Shown here: positions 36,494-45,306 of the stretch, one piece after another | How positions within the stretch are numbered: the stretch's first letter is position 1 | Layout of the letters: each line of letters opens with the position of its first letter | Assembly: GCA_016195825.1 (NCBI GenBank) | Contig: JACPYV010000127.1 | Location: 1 to 47,141 of the forward strand | Direction of reading: 5' to 3' | Source: Burkholderiales bacterium | Lineage (GTDB): Bacteria > Pseudomonadota > Gammaproteobacteria > Burkholderiales > Burkholderiaceae_C | Length of the DNA: 47,141 bases | Notes under the pieces: generated by a model | Database searches by the model: none | What the model was told of the DNA's origin: nothing | The model's input: only the letters and a program-made list of their open reading frames with translations | Position numbers and translations under genes: made by a program

Positions 36494-37564
36494 TCACCTG
36501 CCCACAGGCAATTTCAAGGCGAGCACCACCGCCGTCCCGCGCTCCCGCACCGTCAACCCATGCAGCCGGGCCAACGCGCGGGCGAAGGCGGTGCCGTCAC
36601 CAGTCTTGAAGACCCCACTGACCCTCAGTGCGCTCAGCGACTCAGGATCTTCGAGCTCGATCGGCATCTTGCTGTAGCGGTTCATCTCGGCCACGGCATC
36701 GAGAAGCGGCACGTCCCCGAAAACGACCTCACCACGCTTCCAGGCGACAAGCTGGCTGACTTCGGGGCGGTCCAGTCGCAGGCGCGAAGCAGCACCGTTT
36801 TGACCGCCTTCACGCCTAGCGACGCGCAGACGTTCACCAGGCGCCATGACGACAGGACTGGTGAGCGAGCTCAGCGCCAAGCTGCCGGCGCGTTGCACGA
36901 TCACTTGGCCTTCGATCAACGTCACCCCGAACGCGTCCGTGTTGACGGGCCCGTCTAACGCCGACCGCACCAGGAACGATGTGCCCGTCGCCACCACGTT
37001 TGCGTCGGCCACCTGCACAACAAATGGTCGCCCCGGGTCCTTCGCGACCTCGAACAGCGCTTCGCCATGCTGCAAGCTCACCATGCGTCTTGAGTTCATC
37101 AGTGACACGCGAACGCTGGTCGCCGTGTTCAGCGTCATGCGTGTGCCGTCGGCGAGCAGCACGACCCGTTGCTCGCCGATGCCGGTCTCAAAGACCTGCT
37201 CGTGTGCCCACGGCCGCCATGCAAACATGGCGATGCTTGCCAGGAGTGCGGAGGTGAGCGCGGCTCGCCGCGAACTGCATCGAGCACCGGGTTTGCCCGG
37301 CGCCGGCAGGCGGGTGGCTGCCGCATAGGCGCTCAGTGTGAGACCGGCCACGTCCTGCCAGGTGTCCGTGCAGCGTTCGAAGGCCAGGCGGTGCGCTGCT
37401 GAGCGCGCCTGCCAGGCCAAGCACTCCCGCTCCATCGCTTTCGTCCGGTCGGGGCCATGGAGGCGGGCCACCCACACCGCTGCTTCTGAGGCGACCTCTG
37501 ACGTCACGCGAGGCGGCACCTCATGTGCTGCCCCCGCGTCGTCGGAGGCTTCCGGCGGTGGCAC
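36494..37564 (-). CDS. FecR-like anti-sigma factor
   Basis: A 356-residue FecR-family protein that should sit in the inner membrane and control the ECF sigma factor encoded just upstream (gap of two bases). The cytoplasmic N-terminus has the DUF4880-type text EAAVWVARLHGPDRTKAMER. One membrane segment lies near residues 101-116 (AALTSALLASIAMFAW). The periplasmic FecR domain has FETGIGEQRVVLLADGTRMT, then MVSLQHGEALFEVAKDPGRP and FGVTLIEGQVIV. The start is a GTG. No TonB receptor with a signalling domain is nearby, so the input signal is unclear. Confidence 0.9.
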   Translation of the reverse strand: MPPPEASDDAGAAHEVPPRVTSEVASEAAVWVARLHGPDRTKAMERECLAWQARSAAHRLAFERCTDTWQDVAGLTLSAYAAATRLPAPGKPGARCSSRRAALTSALLASIAMFAWRPWAHEQVFETGIGEQRVVLLADGTRMTLNTATSVRVSLMNSRRMVSLQHGEALFEVAKDPGRPFVVQVADANVVATGTSFLVRSALDGPVNTDAFGVTLIEGQVIVQRAGSLALSSLTSPVVMAPGERLRVARREGGQNGAASRLRLDRPEVSQLVAWKRGEVVFGDVPLLDAVAEMNRYSKMPIELEDPESLSALRVSGVFKTGDGTAFARALARLHGLTVRERGTAVVLALKLPVGR

Positions 37565-37566
37565 GG

Positions 37567-38058
37567 TTACCAGCCTTCCATCCAGGTGGTGAGCTGCAGC
37601 GTGGCCTTTGCGACGTGCTTGTGCACGGTGGTGATGCTCAGACCGTGAGCGCGTGCGATCTCGCTATAGGGCAACCCGTCGATCCTGTGGGACAAGAAAA
37701 TGGAGCGTGTCGTCTCGCTCAGGCGGCTGATGCCCACGCTGAGGCGCGCAAGCCTTTCCTTGGCGAGCAAAGTACCTTCGGCTGTCGGGCCGAGATCGAC
37801 AAGTACAACTTCCTCCACGAGGACTTCCTCGCCTCGCGTCACCTGCGCGCGATGGGCGTCGATCGACAGGTTCAGCGCCGTGCGCATCAGGAATGCCTCC
37901 GGCTTCTCCACGACTTGCTCGCGCTCGTAGCAGGCAAGCCGTACCCAAGCTTCCTGAACCAGGTCGTCGGCATCCTGGGCGCTTCGGCCGCGCCGCATCA
38001 GAGCGCCGCGCACGCGCGAAATCGTTTCGCGCCAGTTCTTGACGATGATGGCAGTCAT
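37567..38058 (-). CDS. ECF-type RNA polymerase sigma factor (FecI-like)
   Basis: A 163-residue sigma factor starting at 38058. Region 2 has DADDLVQEAWVRLACYE and PEAFLMRTALNLSIDAHR; region 4 has LPYSEIARAHGLSITTVHKH, the helix-turn-helix that contacts the -35 element. Length and content fit the FecI-like group that is always paired with FecR. Longer upstream frames were rejected as the extra text is not sigma-like. Confidence 0.92.
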   Translation of the reverse strand: MTAIIVKNWRETISRVRGALMRRGRSAQDADDLVQEAWVRLACYEREQVVEKPEAFLMRTALNLSIDAHRAQVTRGEEVLVEEVVLVDLGPTAEGTLLAKERLARLSVGISRLSETTRSIFLSHRIDGLPYSEIARAHGLSITTVHKHVAKATLQLTTWMEGW

Positions 38059-38065
38059 GGCCGGC

Positions 38066-38467
38066 TCACAAGGAGCCAGCCGCGACGCAGTGGCTCGATG
38101 CGGCGATTGCCGCCCGAGCGCCAGCGCGCAGCCGTGGCTTTGCTGTTTCGAAGAAGCGCCGATCGGCCTTCTCAAGCGCCAGCGCCAGAAAGGCCGCGGC
38201 TTCCGCTTCATCGGCGAACGGTGCCCGGCGCCTGATCGAGCCCTCAATGCGCTTTTGCAGACGTTCCGCCGTGACAGCAGCCGACGCAAACGCAGTGCGC
38301 CGCCGAGGTCCAAACGCCGCGTAGGTACCGAGAACGCCTGAGCGAAGGGGCCGGTCGGACGGCGGCAAAGCCACGGCTTCCGGGTACCTCGAGGTGCAGT
38401 CGAAGGCCTCTTCGGCCGAGATGGCCCTGAGCTGTTCCACGCCTCTTTCGTGCAAGTCATCGGCCAT
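38066..38467 (-). CDS. Uncertain protein upstream of the sigma factor
   Basis: A frame starting MADDLHERGVEQLRAISAEE gives 133 residues and stops seven bases before the sigma factor gene. The C-terminal half is helical and Ala/Arg-rich (RIEGSIRRRAPFADEAEAA, LALALEKADRRFF). The spacing suggests co-transcription with the sigma factor, but the ribosome binding site is weak and the frame could run further upstream. I recognise no family. Confidence 0.4.
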   Translation of the reverse strand: MADDLHERGVEQLRAISAEEAFDCTSRYPEAVALPPSDRPLRSGVLGTYAAFGPRRRTAFASAAVTAERLQKRIEGSIRRRAPFADEAEAAAFLALALEKADRRFFETAKPRLRAGARAAIAASSHCVAAGSL

Positions 38468-38795
38468 GTGCCCCGACGCTGCCTGAGCTGGCCAAGCGCC
38501 AAGAACCTCGTACCCGTCTTGCATGAACAGCCCGAGCGCCCAGACCCAAGGGACGTGTTTGACCGCGTCACCCGCTCGGACCGGCGAACTCAGCGTTCTG
38601 CAAGTGGCGAGGTCGTACCTCCTGCAGAGAGGCCTCCTCAGCCAACCTAGGTTCCCCACAACAAGATTGCATTCCATTGCGATCCCCGCCAGTTGATGCC
38701 ACGCAAGTCCCCCAGCGCGAGCGACTGCGCGCTTGGGCCCTGCTGGAGTTCAAGGCCAAGCTCAGCAAAGCAGAGGCATTTATTCCATTTTAGAT
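38468..38795. other. Mostly non-coding stretch, possible gene fragment
   Basis: No complete gene is visible. One plus-strand frame ends in protein-like text (VPQRERLRAWALLEFKAKL, then SKAEAFIPF) with a TAG near 38794, and could be the tail of a lost gene. Confidence 0.35.
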
Positions 38796-38812
38796 TATCC
38801 CATTTTGGGATA
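38796..38812. promoter_or_regulatory. Palindrome before the HTH gene
   Basis: TATCCCA and TGGGATA form a perfect 7-bp inverted repeat around TTT, 40 bases before the start of the HTH gene. This is a likely operator or promoter element; autoregulation is the simplest guess. Confidence 0.5.
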
Positions 38813-38851
38813 TCAAGAACTTTCGGAGATCGTCCTGGCGCTCATAGCGCT

Positions 38852-39145
38852 ATGGACAAAAGCCTTTATTCGGTTGAACGCCAGATTCTTCTAGCCCTGC
38901 TCAAGGAGGCTCGGTTGGCTGCGGGTATTTCGCAGACCGACTTGGCGAAGTCGCTTGCCTGGACGCAAGGCATGGTCAGCAAAGCTGAAAAAGGGGATCG
39001 CACTCTTGACGCTGTAGAGCTTCGCGAGTGGTTGGGACATCTCGGGCAAGACTTGCCCGCGTTCACTGAGCTATGGGAGCAGCGGATTTCCGCGCATGCC
39101 CAAAGCCTTCAAAGGCAGCCCATCGGTAGCGCTAAGCCCGCGTAG
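38852..39145 (+). CDS. Small XRE-type helix-turn-helix protein
   Basis: A 97-residue protein starting MDKSLYSVERQILLALLKEA. The HTH_3-type domain follows, with GISQTDLAKSLAWTQGMVSK as the recognition part and LREWLGHLGQDL after it. This small size fits a phage- or plasmid-type repressor or an orphan antitoxin, but no toxin gene is adjacent. The base composition around it is lower in GC than its neighbours, which suggests transfer. Confidence 0.8.
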   Translation: MDKSLYSVERQILLALLKEARLAAGISQTDLAKSLAWTQGMVSKAEKGDRTLDAVELREWLGHLGQDLPAFTELWEQRISAHAQSLQRQPIGSAKPA

Positions 39146-39271
39146 ACCGCACCACTGGTATCGGCAGGGTTATCGCTATTGGTTTTCAGGGCCTATGCCT
39201 AGGACCAAGCAGATTTCTACGCCCGCCCACGAAGGTGACGATTTGAGCGCGCCGGAATGCTTCGCACAGGT

Positions 39272-40018
39272 CTACTTCCCGCCTGGGCCCAGCAGATCGA
39301 CCGCGTCCGTGATGATCCCGTCGATGCCGTCCGCAATCAGTCGCTCGGCGACGGCTTCGTCGTTGACCGTGTAGACCAACGCTCGCCAGCCACTGGCATG
39401 CAGCCGCTGGATCAGGGTGGCGTCCATCAGCCGCCAGTTCGTGATGACGGCAACGACCCGCAGGTCTTGCGCGCATTCGAACCAGCCGTCCCACAGCTTG
39501 TCCAGCAGCAGCGCGCGGGGCAGGGCGGGCTCTGCGTCGCGCGCTGCGGCCAGCGCCTCGGGTTTGAACGAGCTCAACAACGGCGGTAGCGCGCCGGCCC
39601 AGAGCCTTGCGGCTTCACGGGCGACGACGTCGCCGGTGCGCGCCTCTTCACCCGGGCAGGGCTTGATCTCGATGTTGAGCGCGCAGCCGTTGGCCTGGCA
39701 GAACGCGGCGACCTGGGCGAAGCGCGGCAGCGGTTCCGCGGCGAAAGGCGGGCTGTGCCAGGCACCGGCGTCCAGCTGCGAGAGGCCGGCCCAGTCCTGC
39801 TCTGCCGGTGAGCCTTGACCGCTGGTCGTGCGCTCCAACGTGTCGTCATGCAGCAAAAAGGCTTCGCCGTCCCGGCTCAGCTTGACGTCACATTCGAAGG
39901 CTCGGAAGCCAAAACCCGCCCCCAGACGGAACGCGGCAAGCGTGTTTTCCGGGGCAAGCTTGCCCGCGCCACGGTGCGCGAGCCACAGGGGATAGGGCCA
40001 AGGGGTCATCCCGTTCAT
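39272..40018 (-). CDS. ugpQ: Glycerophosphodiester phosphodiesterase
   Basis: A 248-residue GDPD-family enzyme that hydrolyses glycerophosphodiesters to glycerol 3-phosphate and an alcohol in the cytoplasm. Landmarks are [18 protein letters not shown] (catalytic His-Arg and metal-binding Glu), [20 protein letters not shown] (acidic metal ligands and second His) and LNIEIKP. The end has [19 protein letters not shown] and [10 protein letters not shown]. An ATG nine bases later (MTPWPYPLW) may be the true start. The neighbouring dehydrogenase gene diverges from a 53-base gap. Confidence 0.93.
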   Translation of the reverse strand: MNGMTPWPYPLWLAHRGAGKLAPENTLAAFRLGAGFGFRAFECDVKLSRDGEAFLLHDDTLERTTSGQGSPAEQDWAGLSQLDAGAWHSPPFAAEPLPRFAQVAAFCQANGCALNIEIKPCPGEEARTGDVVAREAARLWAGALPPLLSSFKPEALAAARDAEPALPRALLLDKLWDGWFECAQDLRVVAVITNWRLMDATLIQRLHASGWRALVYTVNDEAVAERLIADGIDGIITDAVDLLGPGGK

Positions 40019-40071
40019 TTTGCGGGGCAATCCGGGGAATTACACCCCCTGCGATACGATCCTTCTCCTCT

Positions 40072-43000
40072 ATGAATGCCCCGCATCCCCTGATGCCGGC
40101 TGCCGCTGACGCAGCCGACACCGCACACGCCGGCGACGCCCCCCGCCTGCGCGAAATTCCCTACAACTACACCTCGTTCTCGGACCGCGAGATCGTGATC
40201 CGCCTGCTCGGCTCCCGGGCTTGGGAACTGCTGGACAAGCTGCGGCTGGAGCGGCGCACGGGACGGTCCGCGCGCATGTTGTACGAGGTGCTGGGCGATA
40301 TCTGGGTGGTGCAGCGCAATCCCTACCTGCAGGATGACCTGCTGGACAACCCGCGCCGCCGCGGTCAGCTGATCGAGGCCTTGCACCACCGGCTGGCCGA
40401 AGTGCAAAAGCGTCGCGACCCGGCCAGTGACGCCCAGCGTGATGCGGCTGTGGGCGAACTGCTGCTGGCCGCGCGTGGCGCGGTGGGCGAGTTCGCCAAG
40501 TTCTTCGACAGCGTCGCCACGCTGCGCAAGCGCTCCGCCAAGACGCTGGCCCGGCACACGGCCAAGGACAACATCAAGTTCGACGGGCTGTCGCGCGTGT
40601 CCCATGTGACAGACGCGACCGACTGGCGTGTGGAGTACCCGTTCGTTGTGCTGACGCCGGACACCGAGGCCGAGATGGCGGGCCTCGTGGGTGCTTGCTT
40701 CGAGTTGGGGCTGACCGTCATCCCGCGTGGCGGCGGCACGGGCTACACCGGTGGCGCGATTCCGCTGGTTTGGAACAGCGCGGTCATCAACACCGAAAAG
40801 CTGGAAGCGCTGCGCGGCGTCGAGATGCTGCAGCTGCCGGGCCTGGACCGCGAAGTCCCGACCATCTTCAGCGAGGCCGGTGTCGTCACGCAGCGCGTGG
40901 CTGATTTGGCCGAGCAGCACGGCTTTGTGTTCGCGGTGGACCCGACCAGCGCCGAGGCCAGCTGCATCGGCGGCAACGTGGCCATGAACGCCGGCGGCAA
41001 GAAGGCCGTGCTGTGGGGCACGGCCCTGGACAACCTGGCCAGCTGGAAAATGGTGACGCCCGAGGCCAAGTGGCTGGAGGTGACCCGCCTGAACCACAAC
41101 CTCGGCAAGATCCACGACGTGGAAATGGCGAGCTTCGAGCTGCGTTACTTCGACGCGTCGGGCACCAAGCTGGAAAAAACCGAGCGCCTGGACATCCCGG
41201 GCCGGGTCTTCCGCAAGGAGGGCCTGGGCAAGGACGTGACGGACAAGTTCCTCGCCGGCCTGCCGGGTATCCAAAAGGAAGGCTGCGACGGCCTCATCAC
41301 CAGCGCGCGCTGGATCGTTCACCGCATGCCGGCGCATGTGCGCACGGTCTGCCTGGAGCTCTTCGGCAACCCCAAGGATTGCGTGCCCAGCATCGTCGAC
41401 ATCAAGGACTACATGTTCTCGATCGCCGACACGGGCGTGCTGCTGGCGGGCCTGGAGCACCTGGACGACCGCTACCTGAAGGCGGTCGGCTACGCGACCA
41501 AGAGCAAGCGCGGCGGCCTGCCCAAGATGGTGCTGGTGGGCGACATCGTCGGCGACGACGCCGATGCGGTTGCGCGCGCCACCAGCGAAGTCGTGCGCCT
41601 GGCCAATGGCCGCTCGGGCGAGGGCTTCATCGCCGTCAGCGCCGATGCACGCAAGAAGTTCTGGCTGGACCGCAAGCGCACGGCGGCCATCAGCAGGCAC
41701 ACGAACGCGTTCAAGGTGAACGAGGACGTCGTGATCCCGCTGCCGCGCATGGGTGAGTACACGCTGGGCATCGAGCGCATCAACATCGAGCTCAGCCTGC
41801 GCAACAAGCTGGCGCTGGTGACGGCGCTGCAGGCGCTGTTCACCACCGGCAAGCTACCGCTGGGCAAGAGCGATGACGCCGGCGAGATCCCCAGCGCCGA
41901 GCTGCTGGAGGACCGCGTGCAGCAGGCGCTGGCGCTGCTGCGCGAGGTGGGTGATCTCTGGCAAGGCTGGCTGAGCGGCCTGGATGGCGCGAATGGGGGC
42001 TTCTTCGAGGGTCTGCAGACCCACGAGCTGCGCGCTTCCTGGAAGACGCAGATCCTCAAGCCGCTGCAGGCCATTTTCAGCGGCGCAGCCTTCGAGCCGC
42101 TGCTGGCGGAGTGCAGGCGCATCCACAAGGAAGTGCTGCGCGGCCGCGTCTGGGTGGCGCTGCACATGCATGCTGGTGACGGCAATGTGCACACCAACAT
42201 CCCCGTCAACAGCGACAACTACGAGATGCTGCAGACGGCCCACGAGGCCGTGGCCCGCATCATGAAGCTGGCGCGTTCGCTGGATGGTGTCATCTCCGGC
42301 GAGCACGGCATCGGCATCACCAAGCTGGAGTTCCTGACCGATGCCGAGATGGCCGACTTCACGGCCTACAAGCTGCGCGTCGACCCGCAAGGCCGCTTCA
42401 ACAAGGGCAAGCTGCTCAAAGAGGCGGACCTTCGCAATGCCTACACGCCGTCCTTCGGGCTGATGGGGCATGAGTCGCTCATCATGCAGCAGAGCGACAT
42501 CGGCGCGATCAGCGAGTCCATCAAGGACTGCCTGCGCTGCGGCAAGTGCAAGCCGGTCTGCGCCACGCATGTGCCGCGCGCCAATCTGCTCTACAGCCCG
42601 CGCAACAAGATCCTCGCGACCTCGCTGCTGGTCGAGGCGTTCCTGTACGAGGAACAGACGCGCCGCGGCGTGTCGATCAAGCATTGGCAAGAGTTCGAGG
42701 ACGTGGCCGACCACTGCACGGTCTGCCACAAGTGCCTCACGCCTTGCCCGGTCAAGATCGACTTCGGCGACGTGACGATGAACATGCGCAACCTGTTGCG
42801 CAAGATGGGACAGAAGACCTGGCGCCCCGGCAACGCGGCGGCCATGTTCATGCTGAACGCGACCAACCCCGAGACCATCAAGCTGGCCCGCACGGCGATG
42901 GTGGGCGTGGGCTTCAAGGCCCAACGCCTGGCGGTTGACCTGTTCAGAAAGCTGGGCCGCAAGCAGACCAGCGCGCCGCGGGCGACGCTGGGCGCGGCGC

Positions 43001-43938
43001 CGGTCAAAGAACAGGTCATCCACTTCATCAACAAGAAGCTGCCCGGCGGCCTGCCCAAGAAAACGGCCCGCGCGCTCTTGGACATCGAGGACAAGGACTA
43101 CGTGCCCATCATTCGCCCGCCCGAGCTGGCGAGCGAGACCGAGGCCGTGTTCTATTTCCCCGGCTGCGGCTCGGAGCGCCTGTTCAGCCAGGTGGGCCTG
43201 GCCACGCAGGCCATGCTCTGGCATGCGGGCGTGCAGACGGTGCTGCCACCGGGCTACCTGTGTTGCGGCTACCCTCAGCGCGGCTCGGGTCAGTTCGACA
43301 AGGCCGAGAAGATGATCACCGACAACCGGGTGCTCTTCCACCGTGTCGCCAACACGCTGAACTACCTCGACATCAAGACCGTGGTGGTGTCGTGCGGGAC
43401 CTGCTTCGACCAGCTGCAGGGCTACAAGTTCGAGGACATCTTCCCCGGCTGCCGCATCATCGATATCCACGAGTACTTGCTGGAGAAGGGCATCACGCTC
43501 GGCTCCAAGACCAGCTACCTGTACCACGACCCCTGCCACTCGCCGATGAAGCTGCAGGAGCCGATGAAGACGGTGAAGGCGCTGGTGGGTGAGAACGTCG
43601 TCAAAAACGAGCGCTGCTGCGGCGAGAGCGGCACGCTGGGCGTGACGCGGCCCGACATCTCGACCCAGGTGCGCTTCCGCAAGGAAGAGGAGCTGCGCAA
43701 GACCGAGACCCAGCTGCGCGAGAGCGGCAAGGTCAGCGCCAGCGAGAACCTGAAGATCCTGACGTCCTGCCCGAGCTGCCTGCAGGGCCTGAGCCGCTAT
43801 GGCGATGACTTGCAAAACGGCCTGCTCGAGGCCGACTACATCGTCGTCGAGATGGCCAAGCAGATCTTGGGTGAGAACTGGATGCCTGAGTACGTGGCCA
43901 AGGCCAACAACGGCGGCATCGAGCGGGTGCTGGTGTGA
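40072..43938 (+). CDS. FAD/Fe-S oxidoreductase fusion with DUF3683 (D-lactate/glycolate type)
   Basis: A 1288-residue multidomain dehydrogenase, probably oxidising a 2-hydroxy acid at the membrane. Order of parts: DUF3683-like N-terminus (about 20-180); FAD-binding domain with [16 protein letters not shown] (about 215-230); FAD-linked oxidase C-terminal domain ending around 780, including [13 protein letters not shown]; a 2x[4Fe-4S] ferredoxin region with [11 protein letters not shown] (from 820) and [13 protein letters not shown] (from 882); and two CCG domains ([32 protein letters not shown] and SCPSC, from about 1025). This combines the GlcD-, GlcE- and GlcF-like parts in one chain. The product overlaps the HIT gene by a GTGA. 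Confidence 0.93.
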   Translation: MNAPHPLMPAAADAADTAHAGDAPRLREIPYNYTSFSDREIVIRLLGSRAWELLDKLRLERRTGRSARMLYEVLGDIWVVQRNPYLQDDLLDNPRRRGQLIEALHHRLAEVQKRRDPASDAQRDAAVGELLLAARGAVGEFAKFFDSVATLRKRSAKTLARHTAKDNIKFDGLSRVSHVTDATDWRVEYPFVVLTPDTEAEMAGLVGACFELGLTVIPRGGGTGYTGGAIPLVWNSAVINTEKLEALRGVEMLQLPGLDREVPTIFSEAGVVTQRVADLAEQHGFVFAVDPTSAEASCIGGNVAMNAGGKKAVLWGTALDNLASWKMVTPEAKWLEVTRLNHNLGKIHDVEMASFELRYFDASGTKLEKTERLDIPGRVFRKEGLGKDVTDKFLAGLPGIQKEGCDGLITSARWIVHRMPAHVRTVCLELFGNPKDCVPSIVDIKDYMFSIADTGVLLAGLEHLDDRYLKAVGYATKSKRGGLPKMVLVGDIVGDDADAVARATSEVVRLANGRSGEGFIAVSADARKKFWLDRKRTAAISRHTNAFKVNEDVVIPLPRMGEYTLGIERINIELSLRNKLALVTALQALFTTGKLPLGKSDDAGEIPSAELLEDRVQQALALLREVGDLWQGWLSGLDGANGGFFEGLQTHELRASWKTQILKPLQAIFSGAAFEPLLAECRRIHKEVLRGRVWVALHMHAGDGNVHTNIPVNSDNYEMLQTAHEAVARIMKLARSLDGVISGEHGIGITKLEFLTDAEMADFTAYKLRVDPQGRFNKGKLLKEADLRNAYTPSFGLMGHESLIMQQSDIGAISESIKDCLRCGKCKPVCATHVPRANLLYSPRNKILATSLLVEAFLYEEQTRRGVSIKHWQEFEDVADHCTVCHKCLTPCPVKIDFGDVTMNMRNLLRKMGQKTWRPGNAAAMFMLNATNPETIKLARTAMVGVGFKAQRLAVDLFRKLGRKQTSAPRATLGAAPVKEQVIHFINKKLPGGLPKKTARALLDIEDKDYVPIIRPPELASETEAVFYFPGCGSERLFSQVGLATQAMLWHAGVQTVLPPGYLCCGYPQRGSGQFDKAEKMITDNRVLFHRVANTLNYLDIKTVVVSCGTCFDQLQGYKFEDIFPGCRIIDIHEYLLEKGITLGSKTSYLYHDPCHSPMKLQEPMKTVKALVGENVVKNERCCGESGTLGVTRPDISTQVRFRKEEELRKTETQLRESGKVSASENLKILTSCPSCLQGLSRYGDDLQNGLLEADYIVVEMAKQILGENWMPEYVAKANNGGIERVLV

Positions 43939-44351
43939 GTGCGGGATGCCCGCTGTGCGATGCGGATGGCGGCCTTGTCGTCGCCCGCACGCAGCGGTTC
44001 CGCGTCGTGCGGGTGCTGGATGAGCCTGCCCACCCGGCCTTCTACCGGCTGATCTGGAACGCCCATGTCGCCGAGTTCAGCGACCTGTCCGACACAGATC
44101 GACACGCCTGCATGGATGCGGTCACCGAGATCGAGCGGGTTCTGAGGTCTTTGCTCGCTCCGACCAAGGTCAACCTGGCCTCGCTGGGCAATGTGGTGCC
44201 GCATCTGCACTGGCACGTCGTCGCACGGTTCGAGGGTGACAGCCACTTCCCCGCGCCCATCTGGGCGGCAGCACGGCGCGAGGCCGTGCCTGTGCTGGCA
44301 CGGCCCCTGGAAGCCGTCGATGCGGCCATCGCCGCAGCGCTCAATCTCTGA
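43935..44351 (+). CDS. HIT-family hydrolase
   Basis: A 138-residue histidine-triad protein, a nucleotide phosphohydrolase or transferase. The motif is HLHWHVV (about residues 94-100), and the N-terminal CPLCDADGG is a possible zinc pair. It starts at a GTG overlapping the stop of the large dehydrogenase. This coupling recurs in related genomes as far as I recall, but the shared function is unclear. Confidence 0.9.
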   Translation: MSAGCPLCDADGGLVVARTQRFRVVRVLDEPAHPAFYRLIWNAHVAEFSDLSDTDRHACMDAVTEIERVLRSLLAPTKVNLASLGNVVPHLHWHVVARFEGDSHFPAPIWAAARREAVPVLARPLEAVDAAIAAALNL

Positions 44352-44383
44352 TCAACGGTTAATCAACGGTTGATCAACGGCTG
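44351..44383. repeat. Three tandem 11-bp units between convergent genes
   Basis: The unit atcaacggtta appears three times with single changes. Both convergent stop codons lie in or at the edge of the array, and both orientations of the unit contain further stop triplets. Confidence 0.65.
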
Positions 44384-44877
44384 ACCATCGCAACGCGCAC
44401 GCCGGAGCGCTTGGCCCCCGCGGTCTGCATGTCACCGGCCGGCAGGCGCGGGTCGACGAAGTCGACACTGAAGCGGTAGATCTGCGCGCTGGCCACCGTC
44501 TGCGGGCCGCAGTGCAGGCGGTTCACCGCGTTGCGCACTTCGCGCGCAATGCTCTTGGAGATGCCGTCGGCCTGGACCGCGCCGATCTCGCCGTTCTCCA
44601 TGACGAATTTCACCTTCACCTCGCCGTAGCGGCTTTCGAGGGCCCAGGTCCGCTCCAGCGCGCCCTGCAGTTGGCCTTCCAGGTCGTCGCAGGCCGCATG
44701 CACATCCAGGCGCACAGGCGCCTCGACGACATGGCCACTGACTTCGACGCGTTCCAGGTCTGCGGCCTGGGCCAGCGCGGGGCCGGCAGTCAGCATCAGC
44801 GTGATGGCGCACGCCAGGCCGGCGAAGACGCCGTTGAGCAGCGGCGAGCGTTGGGAGAGAGAGTATTTCGAGGACAT
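44374..44877 (-). CDS. Small exported protein, TonB-C-like fold
   Basis: A 167-residue protein starting at 44877 with AGGAG before the ATG. A signal peptide ends near GPALAQA (about residue 37). The mature part has VRLDVHAACDDLEGQLQGAL, then YGEVKVKFVMENGEIGAV, then VRNAVNRLHCGPQT. The strand-helix pattern with G-V-K-V-x-F and paired cysteines (HAAC, LHC) resembles TonB C-terminal-like domains. Function unknown. Its stop is inside a short tandem repeat. It diverges from the secreted protease gene. Confidence 0.75.
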   Translation of the reverse strand: MSSKYSLSQRSPLLNGVFAGLACAITLMLTAGPALAQAADLERVEVSGHVVEAPVRLDVHAACDDLEGQLQGALERTWALESRYGEVKVKFVMENGEIGAVQADGISKSIAREVRNAVNRLHCGPQTVASAQIYRFSVDFVDPRLPAGDMQTAGAKRSGVRVAMVSR

Positions 44878-45306
44878 GACGAGCTCCTGTGGGTTGGAGG
44901 GCAGGGGACGCGAATAACGTCGACCTGTGCTCAGGCTAGGCCCCCGACTGAGCGGCCCCAAGGCGCAAGCGATGAGTTGCCGTCGGCGTGCGACGGCCCG
45001 CGAAAAACTGCGACTGAATTGCAGGACCGTTCGACTCGGCGTCGTGAGCACGCGGATGCCATTCGTCATGACCCCGTGCCATCCGTGATTGCCCCATCGG
45101 GTGCCTTCCGTCACTGCGGGAGGTGACAACCGAGATTTCGCGCCGCGGACACACTGCGCGCCGCTTCGGATGGCGCCAGGTCGGCGATGGACGTTGTTGG
45201 GACGAGTCCACCCGGCAGGCCTTGAACAAGGCGGCGCCCCATGTGGAGATCCCACGGGCCGAGCCGGTGCGCCGTCCGCCACGGCGACTTTTGCGGAACT
45301 ACCAAG
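44878..45306. other. Divergent promoter region between the exported protein and protease genes
   Basis: No gene is visible. The region must hold the promoters of both flanking genes, but I could not assign promoter boxes or operators. Confidence 0.45.

Noticed and set aside
41854..43815. Long minus-strand frame inside the dehydrogenase gene
   Set aside because: The plus strand has a full set of FAD and Fe-S motifs in one frame; the antisense text is low in complexity.
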